NCBI RefSeq assembly: GCF_004217555.1
Contig: NZ_SHKW01000001.1
Span: forward strand, 744,001-808,000
DNA from: Edaphobacter modestus
GTDB lineage: Bacteria > Acidobacteriota > Terriglobia > Terriglobales > Acidobacteriaceae
DNA length: 64,000 nt
Reading direction: 5' to 3'
In this document: piece after piece, positions 52,424 through 61,068 of the stretch
Layout: each line of letters starts with the position of its first letter
Position numbering within the stretch: position 1 is the stretch's first letter
Notes under the pieces: model-generated
The model's input: the letters and a program-made list of their open reading frames with translations, nothing else
The model's database searches: none
What the model was told of the DNA's origin: nothing
Position numbers and translations under genes: made by a program

Positions 52424-52808
52424 TCGGTGCTTGTCCTCTCGCCATTGCGCCAAGGATCGCGTCTAGCTTCAGAGCGAGATCTATGCGCTTCTTTTTCGTC
52501 ATGCGTACTGGCTTGTTCGGCGTAGATTTACGTGCTCTGCGCCGCCACTGTGAGGGCATGAAGTCGTATGGTGTCGTCGGTTCCTTAGTCGCTCTGAAAC
52601 CTGTGTTCGCAACCCACGATGTGAGCTGGCCAAGCAGTAACTCATTCGACTCGGTTTTGTACTTGTGGCGTTTCAGCAATGCATCGAATTGCCGGGGTGT
52701 TAGAGCATAAAACTCTTCCGCGGTGAGTCCGAGATCGTAGCGTGCTACTGACCAGAAATGCAGCCATTTATCGGCCGGGGCTACTCCGGCTGCTTGGGGT
52801 TTGCTTTT
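52416..52808 (-). CDS. Tail assembly chaperone, -1 frameshift extension (GT-like)
   Basis: This frame is open from within the end of the upstream chaperone gene and has no good start of its own: it reads QAAGVAPADKWLHFWSVARY, LGLTAEEFYALTPRQFDALL and ends GLAPNA-like sequence. A -1 slip on GGAAAAAGC (minus strand, A-run at 52805-52809) would fuse it to the first chaperone and give about 250 residues. This is the arrangement of lambda G/GT. An independent start at the TTG at 52679 is the alternative. Confidence 0.65.
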   Translation of the reverse strand, partial: KSKPQAAGVAPADKWLHFWSVARYDLGLTAEEFYALTPRQFDALLKRHKYKTESNELLLGQLTSWVANTGFRATKEPTTPYDFMPSQWRRRARKSTPNKPVRMTKKKRIDLALKLDAILGAMARGQAPNA

Positions 52809-53176
52809 TCCTGCTTATCCTCATCCGACGGATCGGCAAGAGAGGCAGAATAGGCCTTCAGGATGCCGTCAAAGATGTTTCCGAGGTTAGGGATGGTAAC
52901 GAGGCCAGCTACCTCAAGCGGTGTGATATCTGGTTGGTGCATAATAAGCGCCGCGTATAGCAATGGCACTATCTGGTCTGCGTCCAGGTTCCGTAGATCA
53001 AGAGACTGAAGCAGGTTGCATTCGATACCTGCCACGCGTAGACGAGCCTTTGCGATGGCCATTGCGCCGAAGGTGAAGCACATGAAATATGTCTCTCCTC
53101 CGAGCTTGATTTCAATTTGCGGAAGAGTAGGGTCGATACCGGGAACACCGGCTACTGCTACTTTGGTCTTTTTCAA
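52781..53176 (-). CDS. Tail assembly chaperone (G-like)
   Basis: A 131-residue protein in the position of the lambda G-type tail chaperone, between tail tube and tape measure. It has QIEIKLGGETYFMCFTFGAM, KARLRVAGIECNLLQSL and a helical C-terminus with acidic/basic tail DPSDEDKQEKANPKQPE. Its last codons contain the proposed -1 slippery sequence leading into the downstream frame. Confidence 0.7.
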   Translation of the reverse strand: MKKTKVAVAGVPGIDPTLPQIEIKLGGETYFMCFTFGAMAIAKARLRVAGIECNLLQSLDLRNLDADQIVPLLYAALIMHQPDITPLEVAGLVTIPNLGNIFDGILKAYSASLADPSDEDKQEKANPKQPE

Positions 53177-53242
53177 CGAATTCTCCGGTTTGAACCGCCC
53201 TTTTGTTAATGGAGTGGACGGTCAGTTCGTCTCCTATGTCGA

Positions 53243-53731
53243 TTAGCTACCCGCGGTGACGGTTACGCTGTTGATGTCAAGGGTGAAGGAGCACTGCGAC
53301 ACCTTGGTCTGCGAGATGTCGAACCCACCAGCCTCAGTCACAATCGCCGAGATAGCGTAGCTGTTCCCCTGCGTGGTCTGACCCGCGAGAGCATTGACGG
53401 GCAACTGCAGAACGAAGTCGTAAGCGACTCCGGACTTTGCGGCCGCGAGCAGCGCAACCTGACCCGGGTCGTTTGCGATGTTGTTGTAGGTGCCAGACAG
53501 CGTACCGTAGTCGAACAGCGTACCCAGCTTCTGGGTGATTTGGCCCGAGTCAAAGTTCGTGTTATTGGTCGTCGAAGTCTTCCAGCCGTCAAACTTGAAA
53601 TCGTTCAGCTCGCCGATGTGAGTGGGCGTTGCCGCGGGGGTGACACCGGTGGGACCGAGGATGCTGAGGGTAGTGCCGGCGCCGAGTACGACTGCCTTAC
53701 TGGGAACAGGGACAAAGGGAGTGACTGCCAT
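53243..53731 (-). CDS. Major tail tube protein
   Basis: A 162-residue beta-rich protein (FVPVPSKAVVLGAGTTLSIL, THIGELNDFKFDGWKTST, TLSGTYNNIANDPGQVALLA, FTLDINSVTVTAGS) with the profile of siphovirus tail tube proteins, placed between the tail-completion and chaperone genes. Confidence 0.78.
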   Translation of the reverse strand: MAVTPFVPVPSKAVVLGAGTTLSILGPTGVTPAATPTHIGELNDFKFDGWKTSTTNNTNFDSGQITQKLGTLFDYGTLSGTYNNIANDPGQVALLAAAKSGVAYDFVLQLPVNALAGQTTQGNSYAISAIVTEAGGFDISQTKVSQCSFTLDINSVTVTAGS

Positions 53732-53734
53732 GGA

Positions 53735-54115
53735 TTATTGCTCCTTACTGAAATTGGAAAAAATGTAAAACTCGGCACTGGCCGGGTACTGCAACACTTC
53801 ATGATCAAAGTCGTCGATGGTCTGAAGGAAGCTGATGAATACTCCGTTCTGGCTGTATTGACTGAGCGCGCCGATCACCGCTGTGCGCAGTGTGACCGCA
53901 TCGCCGTACGAATTACCCCAGCAGCTCACCTCCACTCGGCTACGCTGTGTGCCATATGTGTCTACGGTTGCCTTCGAGCTACCACCGACAAACCGATAGG
54001 TGATCGCTGGCATCGGTGAGTCAGTCGGAACGACCAGAGGATATACGCGAGTCCCGCAGATAGCCTGGATCGCCGGATTGCTGGAGAGAGCCGCGGCAAA
54101 GACTTGTTCGATCAT
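53735..54115 (-). CDS. DUF3168 tail completion protein
   Basis: A 126-residue protein matching the DUF3168 pattern: LSSNPAIQAICGTRVYPLVV, MPAITYRFVGGSS, RSRVEVSCWGNSYGDAVTLR. Such proteins form the tail terminator between tail tube and head connector. The start overlaps the upstream stop by four bases. Confidence 0.8.
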   Translation of the reverse strand: MIEQVFAAALSSNPAIQAICGTRVYPLVVPTDSPMPAITYRFVGGSSKATVDTYGTQRSRVEVSCWGNSYGDAVTLRTAVIGALSQYSQNGVFISFLQTIDDFDHEVLQYPASAEFYIFSNFSKEQ

Positions 54116-54462
54116 TCGGCTCCGTTCAGCTCGTAGACGAAAAGGACAAGTTCCTTATTCGCTTGTTTGGTGTTAACCACAGCCTGGATCTCATAGACGT
54201 GAGTGATATTCGTGGTCGGTTCGGTGTAGACGACACGCTGATTAGGTGCGATCGCTACAGATGGCGTCCAGCGCATCTCCAAACGGTGCGTGACCTTCGA
54301 GACGAACTCTGCGGTTGCGTAGACCAGCTGCGAGTTCTGCACGTCGATTGAGGCCCAGCACTCGTAGACCGTATTCCAGGTCTGTAAGGGCTGACCAAAT
54401 GCATCCTGATCGGTTGAGGGTGCTTGGACGGATATCCGTCTGTTCAATTTACCCGCTAGCAT
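54112..54462 (-). CDS. Phage head closure / head-tail adaptor protein
   Basis: A 116-residue protein of the SPP1 gp16-like head-closure family. It begins MLAGKLNRRISVQAPSTDQD and has AFGQPLQTWNTVYECWASID, HRLEMRWTPSVAIAPNQRVV, the conserved adaptor pattern. It overlaps genes on both sides by one to four bases. Confidence 0.8.
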   Translation of the reverse strand: MLAGKLNRRISVQAPSTDQDAFGQPLQTWNTVYECWASIDVQNSQLVYATAEFVSKVTHRLEMRWTPSVAIAPNQRVVYTEPTTNITHVYEIQAVVNTKQANKELVLFVYELNGAE

Positions 54463-55142
54463 CAGTAACCACCGGCGAAGGTAAAACTGTCGAATTTTAC
54501 GGTGTCTAACAGGCTCTTGATACCGAGAGGAATCTCCTTCAGGCTGAGTTCGCTGACGGTTTCACGATGTTCATAGAGGTGACCGACCATGAGAAGCATT
54601 GCCGCCATGACAGCGCGCGGACAATTGTTGGTAGCCACTCCATCGCCGTATGATCCTGCGGTGTAGGTGACCTGCACAGATCCGGGGAGATAAAGTTGGG
54701 TTGTAGGCCACGTCAGAGAAGGCATGGGAACGATCCTGGCCGGTTCTGAGGTCAGGTCGACGTAATAGGTGGATGGATCGAGCGTCTGCACCGTGTTCGT
54801 AAGGTCCCGGTATGCGATCGATTCGACGCTAACGGTTCCTGGCCGTGGTAAACGGATGCACAAAGGGTCCCAATATGCCGAATAGTAAGGCCAGCCATGC
54901 ATTTGAGCCGGTGGAATGGTGCCGTTGTTGTACGTAAATAGTGGAAATGCATCCAAGCTAAGAACGATCGTCTGCTCAAAGAATGCGCGCCGACTATAGA
55001 CCTCACAGAACTCGCGAGCCGCGCCGATGAGGCCCATAATCAGCAAATCATCGGTGTCAAAGTCCACACGGAGATGTGCCTTCGCCTGGTCCAGTGTTAC
55101 GGGCTCGGCTACCGGTGGTACTGTGACCTTGAATGAAAGCAT
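54462..55142 (-). CDS. Head-tail connector protein (HK97 gp6-like)
   Basis: A 226-residue protein. The N-terminus VTLDQAKAHLRVDFDTDDLL followed by GAAREFCEVYSRRAFFEQT is the hallmark of the gp6-like head-tail connector family. A C-terminal helical segment NNCPRAVMAAMLLMVGHLYE closes it. It normally binds the portal; no portal gene is seen here. Confidence 0.85.
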   Translation of the reverse strand: MLSFKVTVPPVAEPVTLDQAKAHLRVDFDTDDLLIMGLIGAAREFCEVYSRRAFFEQTIVLSLDAFPLFTYNNGTIPPAQMHGWPYYSAYWDPLCIRLPRPGTVSVESIAYRDLTNTVQTLDPSTYYVDLTSEPARIVPMPSLTWPTTQLYLPGSVQVTYTAGSYGDGVATNNCPRAVMAAMLLMVGHLYEHRETVSELSLKEIPLGIKSLLDTVKFDSFTFAGGY

Positions 55143-55144
55143 CT

Positions 55145-55336
55145 CTAGCGTCTACCTCGTCGTTCTCTTCTGCTTGTTGGCTTGACTGCGGTTTCTTTTG
55201 GCAAAACTACGGTAGGTTTGGCAATTCCGTGATGGATCAAAGTCTGCGCACGCGAATCATTCATCTCCGCAGTGCAATCAGCGTGATATATACGGACGCC
55301 AGGATCGGAGAAGTCGCGGATGAAGGTAATCAGCAT
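55145..55336 (-). CDS. Small hypothetical head-region protein
   Basis: A 63-residue protein with a basic C-terminus (KPTSRRERRGRR) and DFSDPGVRIYHADCTAEMND in the first half. Located between capsid and connector genes where small head decoration or joining proteins often are. No family recognised. Confidence 0.5.
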   Translation of the reverse strand: MLITFIRDFSDPGVRIYHADCTAEMNDSRAQTLIHHGIAKPTVVLPKETAVKPTSRRERRGRR

Positions 55337-55381
55337 TGGGGAAAGGGTGGGGCGATTTACGGCTCGCCCTTGGCCGGTTAG

Positions 55382-56593
55382 TTAGGACGCTGCAGCCTGC
55401 GACAACGCTACGATCGGGTGAGTTCCGGCATCCGTGCTGATACCACCGATGCGGCTATAGCCGATGAATCCGACCTCGAGGGTGTCAGCATAGCGCTCGT
55501 TCAAACGAAGGATCGACAAATCGCCGTCAGTCCTGAAAAGATAGCCGGCGTCGAATGCTCCGAAGAGAACCGTGCCAACAGCCGAAGCCGCGATGTTGGG
55601 CAGCGCCTGATTGAGGACAACCGGACGGCCGAGCAACATATCGAATGCTCCCGAGTTTGGCGACGGGGTGTAGAGCGGACGCCCGAAGGAATCCTTTACA
55701 CCGAGCAGGTACGCGCGAGTCTGGCTGTTAAACATCCAGGTGGCATTGCTGATGTACGCAGGGTCGAGCGCACCATACATGGCCACAATATCGTCATAAT
55801 CGATGCTGTTGCTGCCATTCGCACCGGAGACCGCAGTGTTTCCCTTAGCCGTTACAGCAGCATTCGCGGAGGTGATCAGAGAGGCTACGTTGGAACCGTT
55901 GCCATTTGTAATCATAGCCTCGAGCCCTCGGCCATAGCGCTGGCCGAAAGCCTGACGAACCCAGCTATCGACGTCGAAGTAGCTATCCTGAAGCTCCTGG
56001 ATGCTTACCTTGATAACGCCGGTAGTGACCGTGTCTGTGGAAAGTATCTTCGAGGCGAACGCCGGATCAACTTCGGTTACTGCGGTAGCCTCGCCCAACA
56101 CAGTCAGGTTGTTGCCCGTATCGTTGCTGAGTGCAATCTTCAGCGGCTGCCCGCCAGTCGTGCGCTTCTGTCCCACAAGCAATGAAACAGGTCCGAACGC
56201 CTTCAGGGCCTCAGTGAGAACTCCGTGATACAGCTGCGGTACCAGGGCTCCGCCGTTAGCACCAGTCGTTCCGGTCGTAACGTCGCGGTTTTCACGGACA
56301 AACTCACGCAGTTCGGCATCCACACCCGAGTGACCACGAGTGATGTACTGAGCGAACGCACGCTTTTCCTTCGCGCTACGCTCTTCAACCTGGGTGGATT
56401 CGATGGCCTGACCCGGCTGTGCGCGGTTTGGACGCGGCGCGCTACGCTGCTCGGCTTCAAACTTCTCAACCGCTTCGAGGCGCTGAATGTCGGAATCGAG
56501 GATTGCGACGTCGGCGTTCATTGCGTCAAACTGAGCCCGCTTCTCGGTGTCAAAGTTAACTGCCGCGATTGCTGCGATTGCATCCCAGCTCAT
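55382..56593 (-). CDS. Major capsid protein, HK97 family
   Basis: A 403-residue HK97-fold capsid precursor. Residues 1-105 form a coiled-coil scaffolding-like delta domain (QFDAMNADVAILDSDIQRLE, EERSAKEKRAFAQYI). The shell part starts near TGTTGANGGALVPQLYHGVL and has the family segments TEVDPAFASKILSTDTVTTG, IQELQDSYFDVDSWVRQAFG, NATWMFNSQTRAYLLGVKDS, RPVVLNQALPN and ADTLEVGFIGYSRIGG. A delta domain normally needs a head maturation protease, which is not found in the element. Confidence 0.92.
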   Translation of the reverse strand: MSWDAIAAIAAVNFDTEKRAQFDAMNADVAILDSDIQRLEAVEKFEAEQRSAPRPNRAQPGQAIESTQVEERSAKEKRAFAQYITRGHSGVDAELREFVRENRDVTTGTTGANGGALVPQLYHGVLTEALKAFGPVSLLVGQKRTTGGQPLKIALSNDTGNNLTVLGEATAVTEVDPAFASKILSTDTVTTGVIKVSIQELQDSYFDVDSWVRQAFGQRYGRGLEAMITNGNGSNVASLITSANAAVTAKGNTAVSGANGSNSIDYDDIVAMYGALDPAYISNATWMFNSQTRAYLLGVKDSFGRPLYTPSPNSGAFDMLLGRPVVLNQALPNIAASAVGTVLFGAFDAGYLFRTDGDLSILRLNERYADTLEVGFIGYSRIGGISTDAGTHPIVALSQAAAS

Positions 56594-56598
56594 TCTTA

Positions 56599-57135
56599 TT
56601 ACGCCTTTACCGGAGCCGTCGAGGGCTGAACGTTCAAGATGCCAACAACAGCCGTGATCAGGCTATTGATGTAATCGGAGGTAGCCGTGATGCCAAGCTG
56701 CGATAGAAGAGATGTCACTGCCGATCCGGCTAGACTGAGGACTTCAGCCGCCTTCAGCACGCCGGTACCTGACGCAGCGCCAGACGCTGCATACTTCTGC
56801 TCAACCATGAGGACTGCATTCTGAATCAGGGTCGTTACATCGAGAGCAGCCGAGGTTCCGGCCGCAATCGCCGCTGCCTGGGCGGGAAACAGCATCTCTG
56901 CAAGCTTGGCGACAGGTGGCGCATACTTGAGGATGTCAGCGTAGACGACCTTCTCTTCCTTCTCGATCCATTTGAAGATCGTTACAAAAACATTGCTCAT
57001 GACGGGTGTCTCCTCAGCTGCCGATGGTGTGGGAATGTCTTGTGTTACTTGAATTGCCGGAGTTGTCACGGCAGGATGTGTGGGAATAGATTCTTTCTTG
57101 CCCAGCCATTTAAGGGGGTTAAATTCCAAAATCAT
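56599..57135 (-). CDS. Hypothetical phage protein with internal start
   Basis: A 178-residue protein, alanine- and valine-rich. The N-terminal 45 residues are proline-rich and polar, followed by helical segments (FVTIFKWIEKEEKVVYADIL, MLFPAQAAAIAAGTSAALDV). The ATG at 57135 overlaps the previous stop (TAATG). A second in-frame ATG at 57000 has a good GAGGAG site and would give 133 residues, so two products are possible. Role unknown; its place between holin-like and capsid genes is where portal and protease would be expected. Confidence 0.6.
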   Translation of the reverse strand: MILEFNPLKWLGKKESIPTHPAVTTPAIQVTQDIPTPSAAEETPVMSNVFVTIFKWIEKEEKVVYADILKYAPPVAKLAEMLFPAQAAAIAAGTSAALDVTTLIQNAVLMVEQKYAASGAASGTGVLKAAEVLSLAGSAVTSLLSQLGITATSDYINSLITAVVGILNVQPSTAPVKA

Positions 57136-57311
57136 TAGGCATCCTTCTGGACGAAGGCAAGAGCAGCCTTGAGGAGTGCCACGACGATAACCGCGGTCTT
57201 AGCTCCAACCGGAATAGCCAGATAGGCGGTAACTAGAGCAATTGCTAGGCTCAATAGTCCCTGCGTGGTGGTCTTCCAATTCGCGGTGATCTTACTTGTG
57301 TCGATCGTCAT
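57135..57311 (-). CDS. Holin-like small membrane protein
   Basis: A 58-residue protein too short for many gene callers: MTIDTSKITANWKTTTQGLL followed by two hydrophobic runs (SLAIALVTAYLAIPVG and AVIVVALLKAALAFV) and a charged end QKDA. Size and topology suggest a holin or phage membrane protein. It starts the leftward structural operon. Confidence 0.6.
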   Translation of the reverse strand: MTIDTSKITANWKTTTQGLLSLAIALVTAYLAIPVGAKTAVIVVALLKAALAFVQKDA

Positions 57312-57995
57312 CTATTACTCCGAGAGAGCAGATCACCGCCCTTCTGCCTTACTGCTACTGCATGTCTTTGGTTGCCTCGGGATCTACCCACCCCGGTAAA
57401 TTTCTACCAGGGTCTAGGGATCAGAGACGTTGCGGTTTTGAGAGGAGGAGTCCGGTCCGGGTCAATCGAAGGGAGTGGACGATACGGCCACGGACCAGAG
57501 GGGGAAAGTTATGCGGTTTCGAGCGTTGGTCCACTTGCAGCGAATTTAGCTGCTGCCCAGATCAGTGCTTTATATTCACTCACGTGAGTCTCAGCGCTAG
57601 CAGGGGCCCTGAATGTGATACCGGGCAGCTCGTAACTAGCTAAGGGTTCGGCAAGCCGCGCTTGCTCGTTGCGTGCATCGATCGATTCTGCAATCGATAG
57701 ATCTCGGACGCTAACTCCGTAGTCAACCCAAGCTAGAGAACATTGATCTATGCCGCGTAGGGCGTGCTTAAATTTCAGGTGAAATCCGCGTGTGACGTTC
57801 AATACTCGAAAATTTGAGGACAATAGAGACTCCGGGGGCCGGGGTTACTGCTGTTAGACCTAGCCTATTGGCGCTAGGAACCAATATCATCGGGGACATG
57901 TGGCTTATACCGCGTGATACAGCTCTATGCAAGATATTTTTTGAGAAGCAGGACCTAATGCTTCTAGGTCCTACTTTCTAGTCAAAGCTGATATA
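57312..57995. other. Intergenic control region of late phage operon
   Basis: It separates the antirepressor operon from the structural operon and should hold the late promoter. An 8-bp stem (AGGACCTA at 57950-57957 and TAGGTCCT at 57965-57972) and the palindrome CTGATATATCAG at 57988-57999 lie at its right end and may end the upstream transcript or bind a regulator. A weak frame is listed separately. Confidence 0.45.
57509..57823 (-). CDS. Weak candidate phage ORF
   Basis: A 104-codon minus frame opening at a TTG, with a helical, protein-like C-terminal half (SIAESIDARNEQARLAEPLA, HVSEYKALIWAAAKFAAS). No ribosome-binding site and no family. It could be a real small protein or chance. Confidence 0.28.
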   Translation of the reverse strand: MSSNFRVLNVTRGFHLKFKHALRGIDQCSLAWVDYGVSVRDLSIAESIDARNEQARLAEPLASYELPGITFRAPASAETHVSEYKALIWAAAKFAASGPTLETA

Positions 57996-58274
57996 TCAGA
58001 CAGACACAAGTTTTTTCTTCTTAGATTTAGGACTGACTGTGCGCGCGGTGCTCTTAGTCCTAGTTACCGCACTGGCAAAAACCTTCCTCATGCGCGTGTC
58101 GTCTGCATGGCGGTAACACTCACTATCACGGTTTAGGGTCGAGAGCCGCGTAGAGCAGCCCTGTCGCTTACAGACCCTGCCGGCGCGCTTTTGACGGGCC
58201 ACGCAGCTCTTACAGAGGATGGATTCGTAGTTCGAGACGAGATTATTGCATGACGCACACAGACCGAGCTTCAC
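57996..58274 (-). CDS. Cys-rich zinc-ribbon-like phage protein
   Basis: A 92-residue protein starting at a GTG that overlaps the antirepressor stop (GTGA) and follows AGGAGG exactly. It has CASCNNL, CKSCVARQKRAGRVC, GCSTRL and CYRHA, enough ligands for one or two zinc sites, and a very basic C-terminus (SPKSKKKKLVSV). Probably a small DNA- or RNA-binding regulator co-expressed with the antirepressor. Confidence 0.6.
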   Translation of the reverse strand: MKLGLCASCNNLVSNYESILCKSCVARQKRAGRVCKRQGCSTRLSTLNRDSECYRHADDTRMRKVFASAVTRTKSTARTVSPKSKKKKLVSV

Positions 58275-59068
58275 AGCGCCTCCTGAAGTGTCTTGTGGAG
58301 CCAGCAAAGGCCTTTGCCTGTCACCTTCGTGGTCCAGTAGGTTATTGGCTCGCCGTTGGAGCCGGGGCGCGTTCCAAGCTTCACTTGAAAATAATTTGCG
58401 TCAAGAAATCGTTGATAAGGTTGATTGTCGAACTGAAGAATTTTCATCGCCCTAAGCTTCGCGAATAGCTTCTTCTGACCCCAACGAAGCAGCTTTGCAG
58501 CTTCAGCCACGCTCAATAGGTTCGTTGAATCCGTTACCTTGTTGATGAACTCAAGTTTCGGCGCGGCAAGCTGCAGTTGCTCGTCCTTCTGAACCACAGC
58601 GGTTTCGAGCTTCTTCACCTCTGCTTGGAGATAGAGATTCTTTTCGCACTGCTTCAGGATCAACTGCTGGAGAACCGAGGAGTCGTTCAAGTCCGGCAGA
58701 ACCGGCTGGACAGGCAAATCCGACTTCGCCTTGAAGTAGACATTCACGAGCTGGCGCTGTACCTGCCAAGCCCGGTCGTCATTAAGGCTCTTTGCGAGTA
58801 GTAGGTAACCGCTCTCGCTGAGCAAGATTACATTAGGGTTCCCTAACTGAGAAATGGCATCGGGGACTACGGTACGAACTTCGTTCCGTGTACTGTTGAT
58901 GTAGTCCTCCCCTTCTATGAACCGATAACGGTTCTCTATGAAGTTGCGCTTTGCGGTTCCTTCTGGACGCCCATGCACATCATCGATCATCGCGAGGGTT
59001 ACCATGCGCTGCCCATTAATCTCGAGGACGGATACACTCGTGCTGCCAATCTTGACTATCTCGCTCAC
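58271..59068 (-). CDS. Phage antirepressor with ORF6N and KilAC domains
   Basis: A 265-residue protein. The N-terminal ORF6N domain (RMVTLAMIDDVHGRPEGTAK, NFIENRYRFIEGEDYI) and the C-terminal KilAC-type domain (LLSVAEAAKLLRWGQKKLFA, TTKVTGKGLCWLHKTL) flank a coiled linker. Such proteins relieve repression or act on host regulators at induction. GTG start overlaps the stop of the upstream 61-codon gene (GTGA). No CI-type repressor is recognisable nearby. Confidence 0.85.
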   Translation of the reverse strand: MSEIVKIGSTSVSVLEINGQRMVTLAMIDDVHGRPEGTAKRNFIENRYRFIEGEDYINSTRNEVRTVVPDAISQLGNPNVILLSESGYLLLAKSLNDDRAWQVQRQLVNVYFKAKSDLPVQPVLPDLNDSSVLQQLILKQCEKNLYLQAEVKKLETAVVQKDEQLQLAAPKLEFINKVTDSTNLLSVAEAAKLLRWGQKKLFAKLRAMKILQFDNQPYQRFLDANYFQVKLGTRPGSNGEPITYWTTKVTGKGLCWLHKTLQEAL

Positions 59069-59250
59069 TTACCACCGCCTTGAGCGATCTCGTTGATCAG
59101 GTCCATCAAAATGATCCCTGCGTCGGTATTGAATGGGCCCGTCGTGTTTTGTAGATGTAACTGGGCGTTGCTCAAGAAAATTGCAGCCTGCATTCTGGTG
59201 CTCGGCATCTGTTTGTCATAAAATCTGAAATCGCTCCAACGTCCAACCAT
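59065..59250 (-). CDS. Small phage protein upstream of antirepressor
   Basis: A 61-residue protein (MVGRWSDFRFYDKQMPSTRM, NAQLHLQNTTGPFNTDAGI, then IILMDLINEIAQGG). Coupled to the antirepressor by four-base overlap. It is the first gene of that leftward operon. No family recognised. Confidence 0.55.
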   Translation of the reverse strand: MVGRWSDFRFYDKQMPSTRMQAAIFLSNAQLHLQNTTGPFNTDAGIILMDLINEIAQGGGK

Positions 59251-60500
59251 AAGTACTTACTCCCATTTCTCCCCTTTGCTAATTGCAGGTATACGAATCT
59301 TGTGGCGCGTGTCCACTTAAAATTACTAAGTTGTATTGTTTTTACTCGGCTTACTTTTCAGCCCAGTTATAAATGGTCCTATACCGCGGTTCTTGGGCTT
59401 AAACACAAAAGCCTCTCGGTTAGGAGAGACTCTTGTCTGAGGGAACTTAAGTCGGAGTTAGGATGACGAGAGAAGCTCAACCTCAAGTTCTATACTAACA
59501 TGGCTAGCTATGTAGCACAATACATATATAACTCACATCGCCAATAAGATTGCGGTCATCTATATCAACACGCATTTAAACTTGCTCTCCCCTTTTAGTT
59601 ATGAGATAAGAGGTTTGTTGGAGTTAGGAAATTCCAACATAACAAGTAGCGTCACCTTTAAACCTATTGTCGCGATGACAAGAGAAAACAAGGAGCGCGA
59701 CCTTTAGCTATCGTCGTGATGACAAGAGCGAAGGAGTCCGGGTCGGTTGATACCGGGCAAGGGGCCGAAAGGCCCCGCGAGCATGACAAATAGGCGGATG
59801 TAGATCGGCGAGTACGCCGGGGCATGAACTAGATTCATGCTGGATTGGAAATAGCCCGATAAACGCTAATTTCCATGACGTTGTGAAACGTTCACCGCAG
59901 TCGAGCAACTCGTAAAAGTGTAATGGCCGCGTAACAACGATGCGTAACTCGCAGACTTTTGCGGGATCTTTGAGCGGAATCAGCTCAGAGGCACGACGGG
60001 GAAGATTCCGGAAGGCATCAGCGGTCAGAATCACAAGCGCTCGCTCAACCTCTACCGGACAGGAGTTTTCTTATCTTGTTTGCATGAATTTGTTGTTTTT
60101 TGCTTGAGTTTTCGAGCAAAGGACAGACAAAATCTATCTTATTTAACTGGTGACTGAGGAAAGCAGATTGAAAGCTGATTGCAGTTCGAAGATTGAAAGT
60201 TGAGCTTATGAAATCAAAAATAGAAACAGAATAAGAATGTCCCCTTTTGGCAGCTCGCCTGACAAAAGAAGCCCCTCCGGCTCTAGGAGAAAGGTTGAGC
60301 CGTCAACAAATGAGCTAGGCAATCCTAAGCATCCTGAACCGCGGCATCATAGGGACCTTTTTTTAGCTCAAAACCGGAATGAATAGCTTATTTGGCTACA
60401 AATTAGTACCGCGGTTTCAATGACATTCCCTGCGGGGCTTATTTTCCAGCAAGCTGGAAAATAGGACAATTTTAGATTGATTTGATTTGAGGAAACACTG
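59251..60500. other. Non-coding phage control region
   Basis: A 1.2-kb AT-richer region without a convincing gene. It holds a direct repeat pair (59654-59684 and 59700-59728, sharing GATGACAAGAG and ACCTTTA), a GNRA-loop hairpin GGGGCC-GAAA-GGCCCC at 59761-59776, a hairpin with a T-rich minus-strand tail near 59412-59431, and the palindrome at 60440-60463. It separates divergent transcripts (antirepressor leftward, small gene and excisionase rightward), so promoters, operators and perhaps an origin or small RNAs are expected here. Confidence 0.5.
60440..60463. promoter_or_regulatory. Perfect palindrome, operator-like
   Basis: TATTTTCCAG-CAAG-CTGGAAAATA is a perfect ten-base inverted repeat with a four-base centre, about 38 bp before the start of the 60501 gene. 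It may be an operator for an unidentified phage repressor or a transcript hairpin. Confidence 0.5.
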
Positions 60501-60749
60501 ATGAACAGCAAGCATCGGAAACAGAGGAAGAAGATGGAGATGCCACTTTCATGGATCAACATCCAAGGTCACATAGCAAAGGAGTCAAAACGACACGCTG
60601 ACATGAAGAAAAAGATGAAGTCTACGGCGCTAAAGACGAATGAGGATCTGCTCAAAACCGTTGTGGTCGTGAAGACAAACAAAGTCTCACCAGGCACACC
60701 TATGAGCGATCTTGAGAGATCTGCGCGGTTATTTCTGCTCGGCAGTTAG
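60501..60749 (+). CDS. Small basic phage protein
   Basis: An 82-residue, lysine-rich protein (MNSKHRKQRKKMEMPLSWIN, KRHADMKKKMKSTALKTNED). It may bind nucleic acid, and a GAGGAAA site precedes the ATG. Located just before the excisionase on the same strand. No family recognised. Confidence 0.55.
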   Translation: MNSKHRKQRKKMEMPLSWINIQGHIAKESKRHADMKKKMKSTALKTNEDLLKTVVVVKTNKVSPGTPMSDLERSARLFLLGS

Positions 60750-60855
60750 GAACTAGATTTCCACAGAAATATTCGAAGTAGCATGTAGACAGGAAAGAAA
60801 TAAGGGCACGGAAACTACACCCATAACCGACCCGGCATCACCCGAGCACTTATGA

Positions 60856-61068
60856 ATGACCATCTCGAAAGAAGAACTGACAGTATCAAGGCTTACTACC
60901 TGGCCGCGGCTGCTCACGCCGAACGAGCTAGCTGATCTCTTATCTTTGAGCGTCAAGACGCTTTATAGCAGAGCTAAGGCCGGTACCATCCCGGTTGTCA
61001 GAATCGGTTCATCGATAAGATTCGATCCCAAAAAGATCTCCTTATGGATCGAGGAGCATGCCGCGTGA
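60856..61068 (+). CDS. xis: Excisionase / MerR-like HTH protein
   Basis: A 70-residue winged-helix protein of the HTH_17 excisionase type: LLTPNELADLLSLSVKTLYS, RAKAGTIPVVRIGSSIRFDP and KKISLWIEEH. It ends one base before the integrase stop, converging on it, the usual place for a recombination directionality factor. ATG at 60856 is chosen; no strong ribosome-binding site. Confidence 0.8.
   Translation: MTISKEELTVSRLTTWPRLLTPNELADLLSLSVKTLYSRAKAGTIPVVRIGSSIRFDPKKISLWIEEHAA

Noticed and set aside
55418..56185. 255-codon plus frame in capsid region
   Set aside because: Antisense shadow of the HK97 capsid gene.
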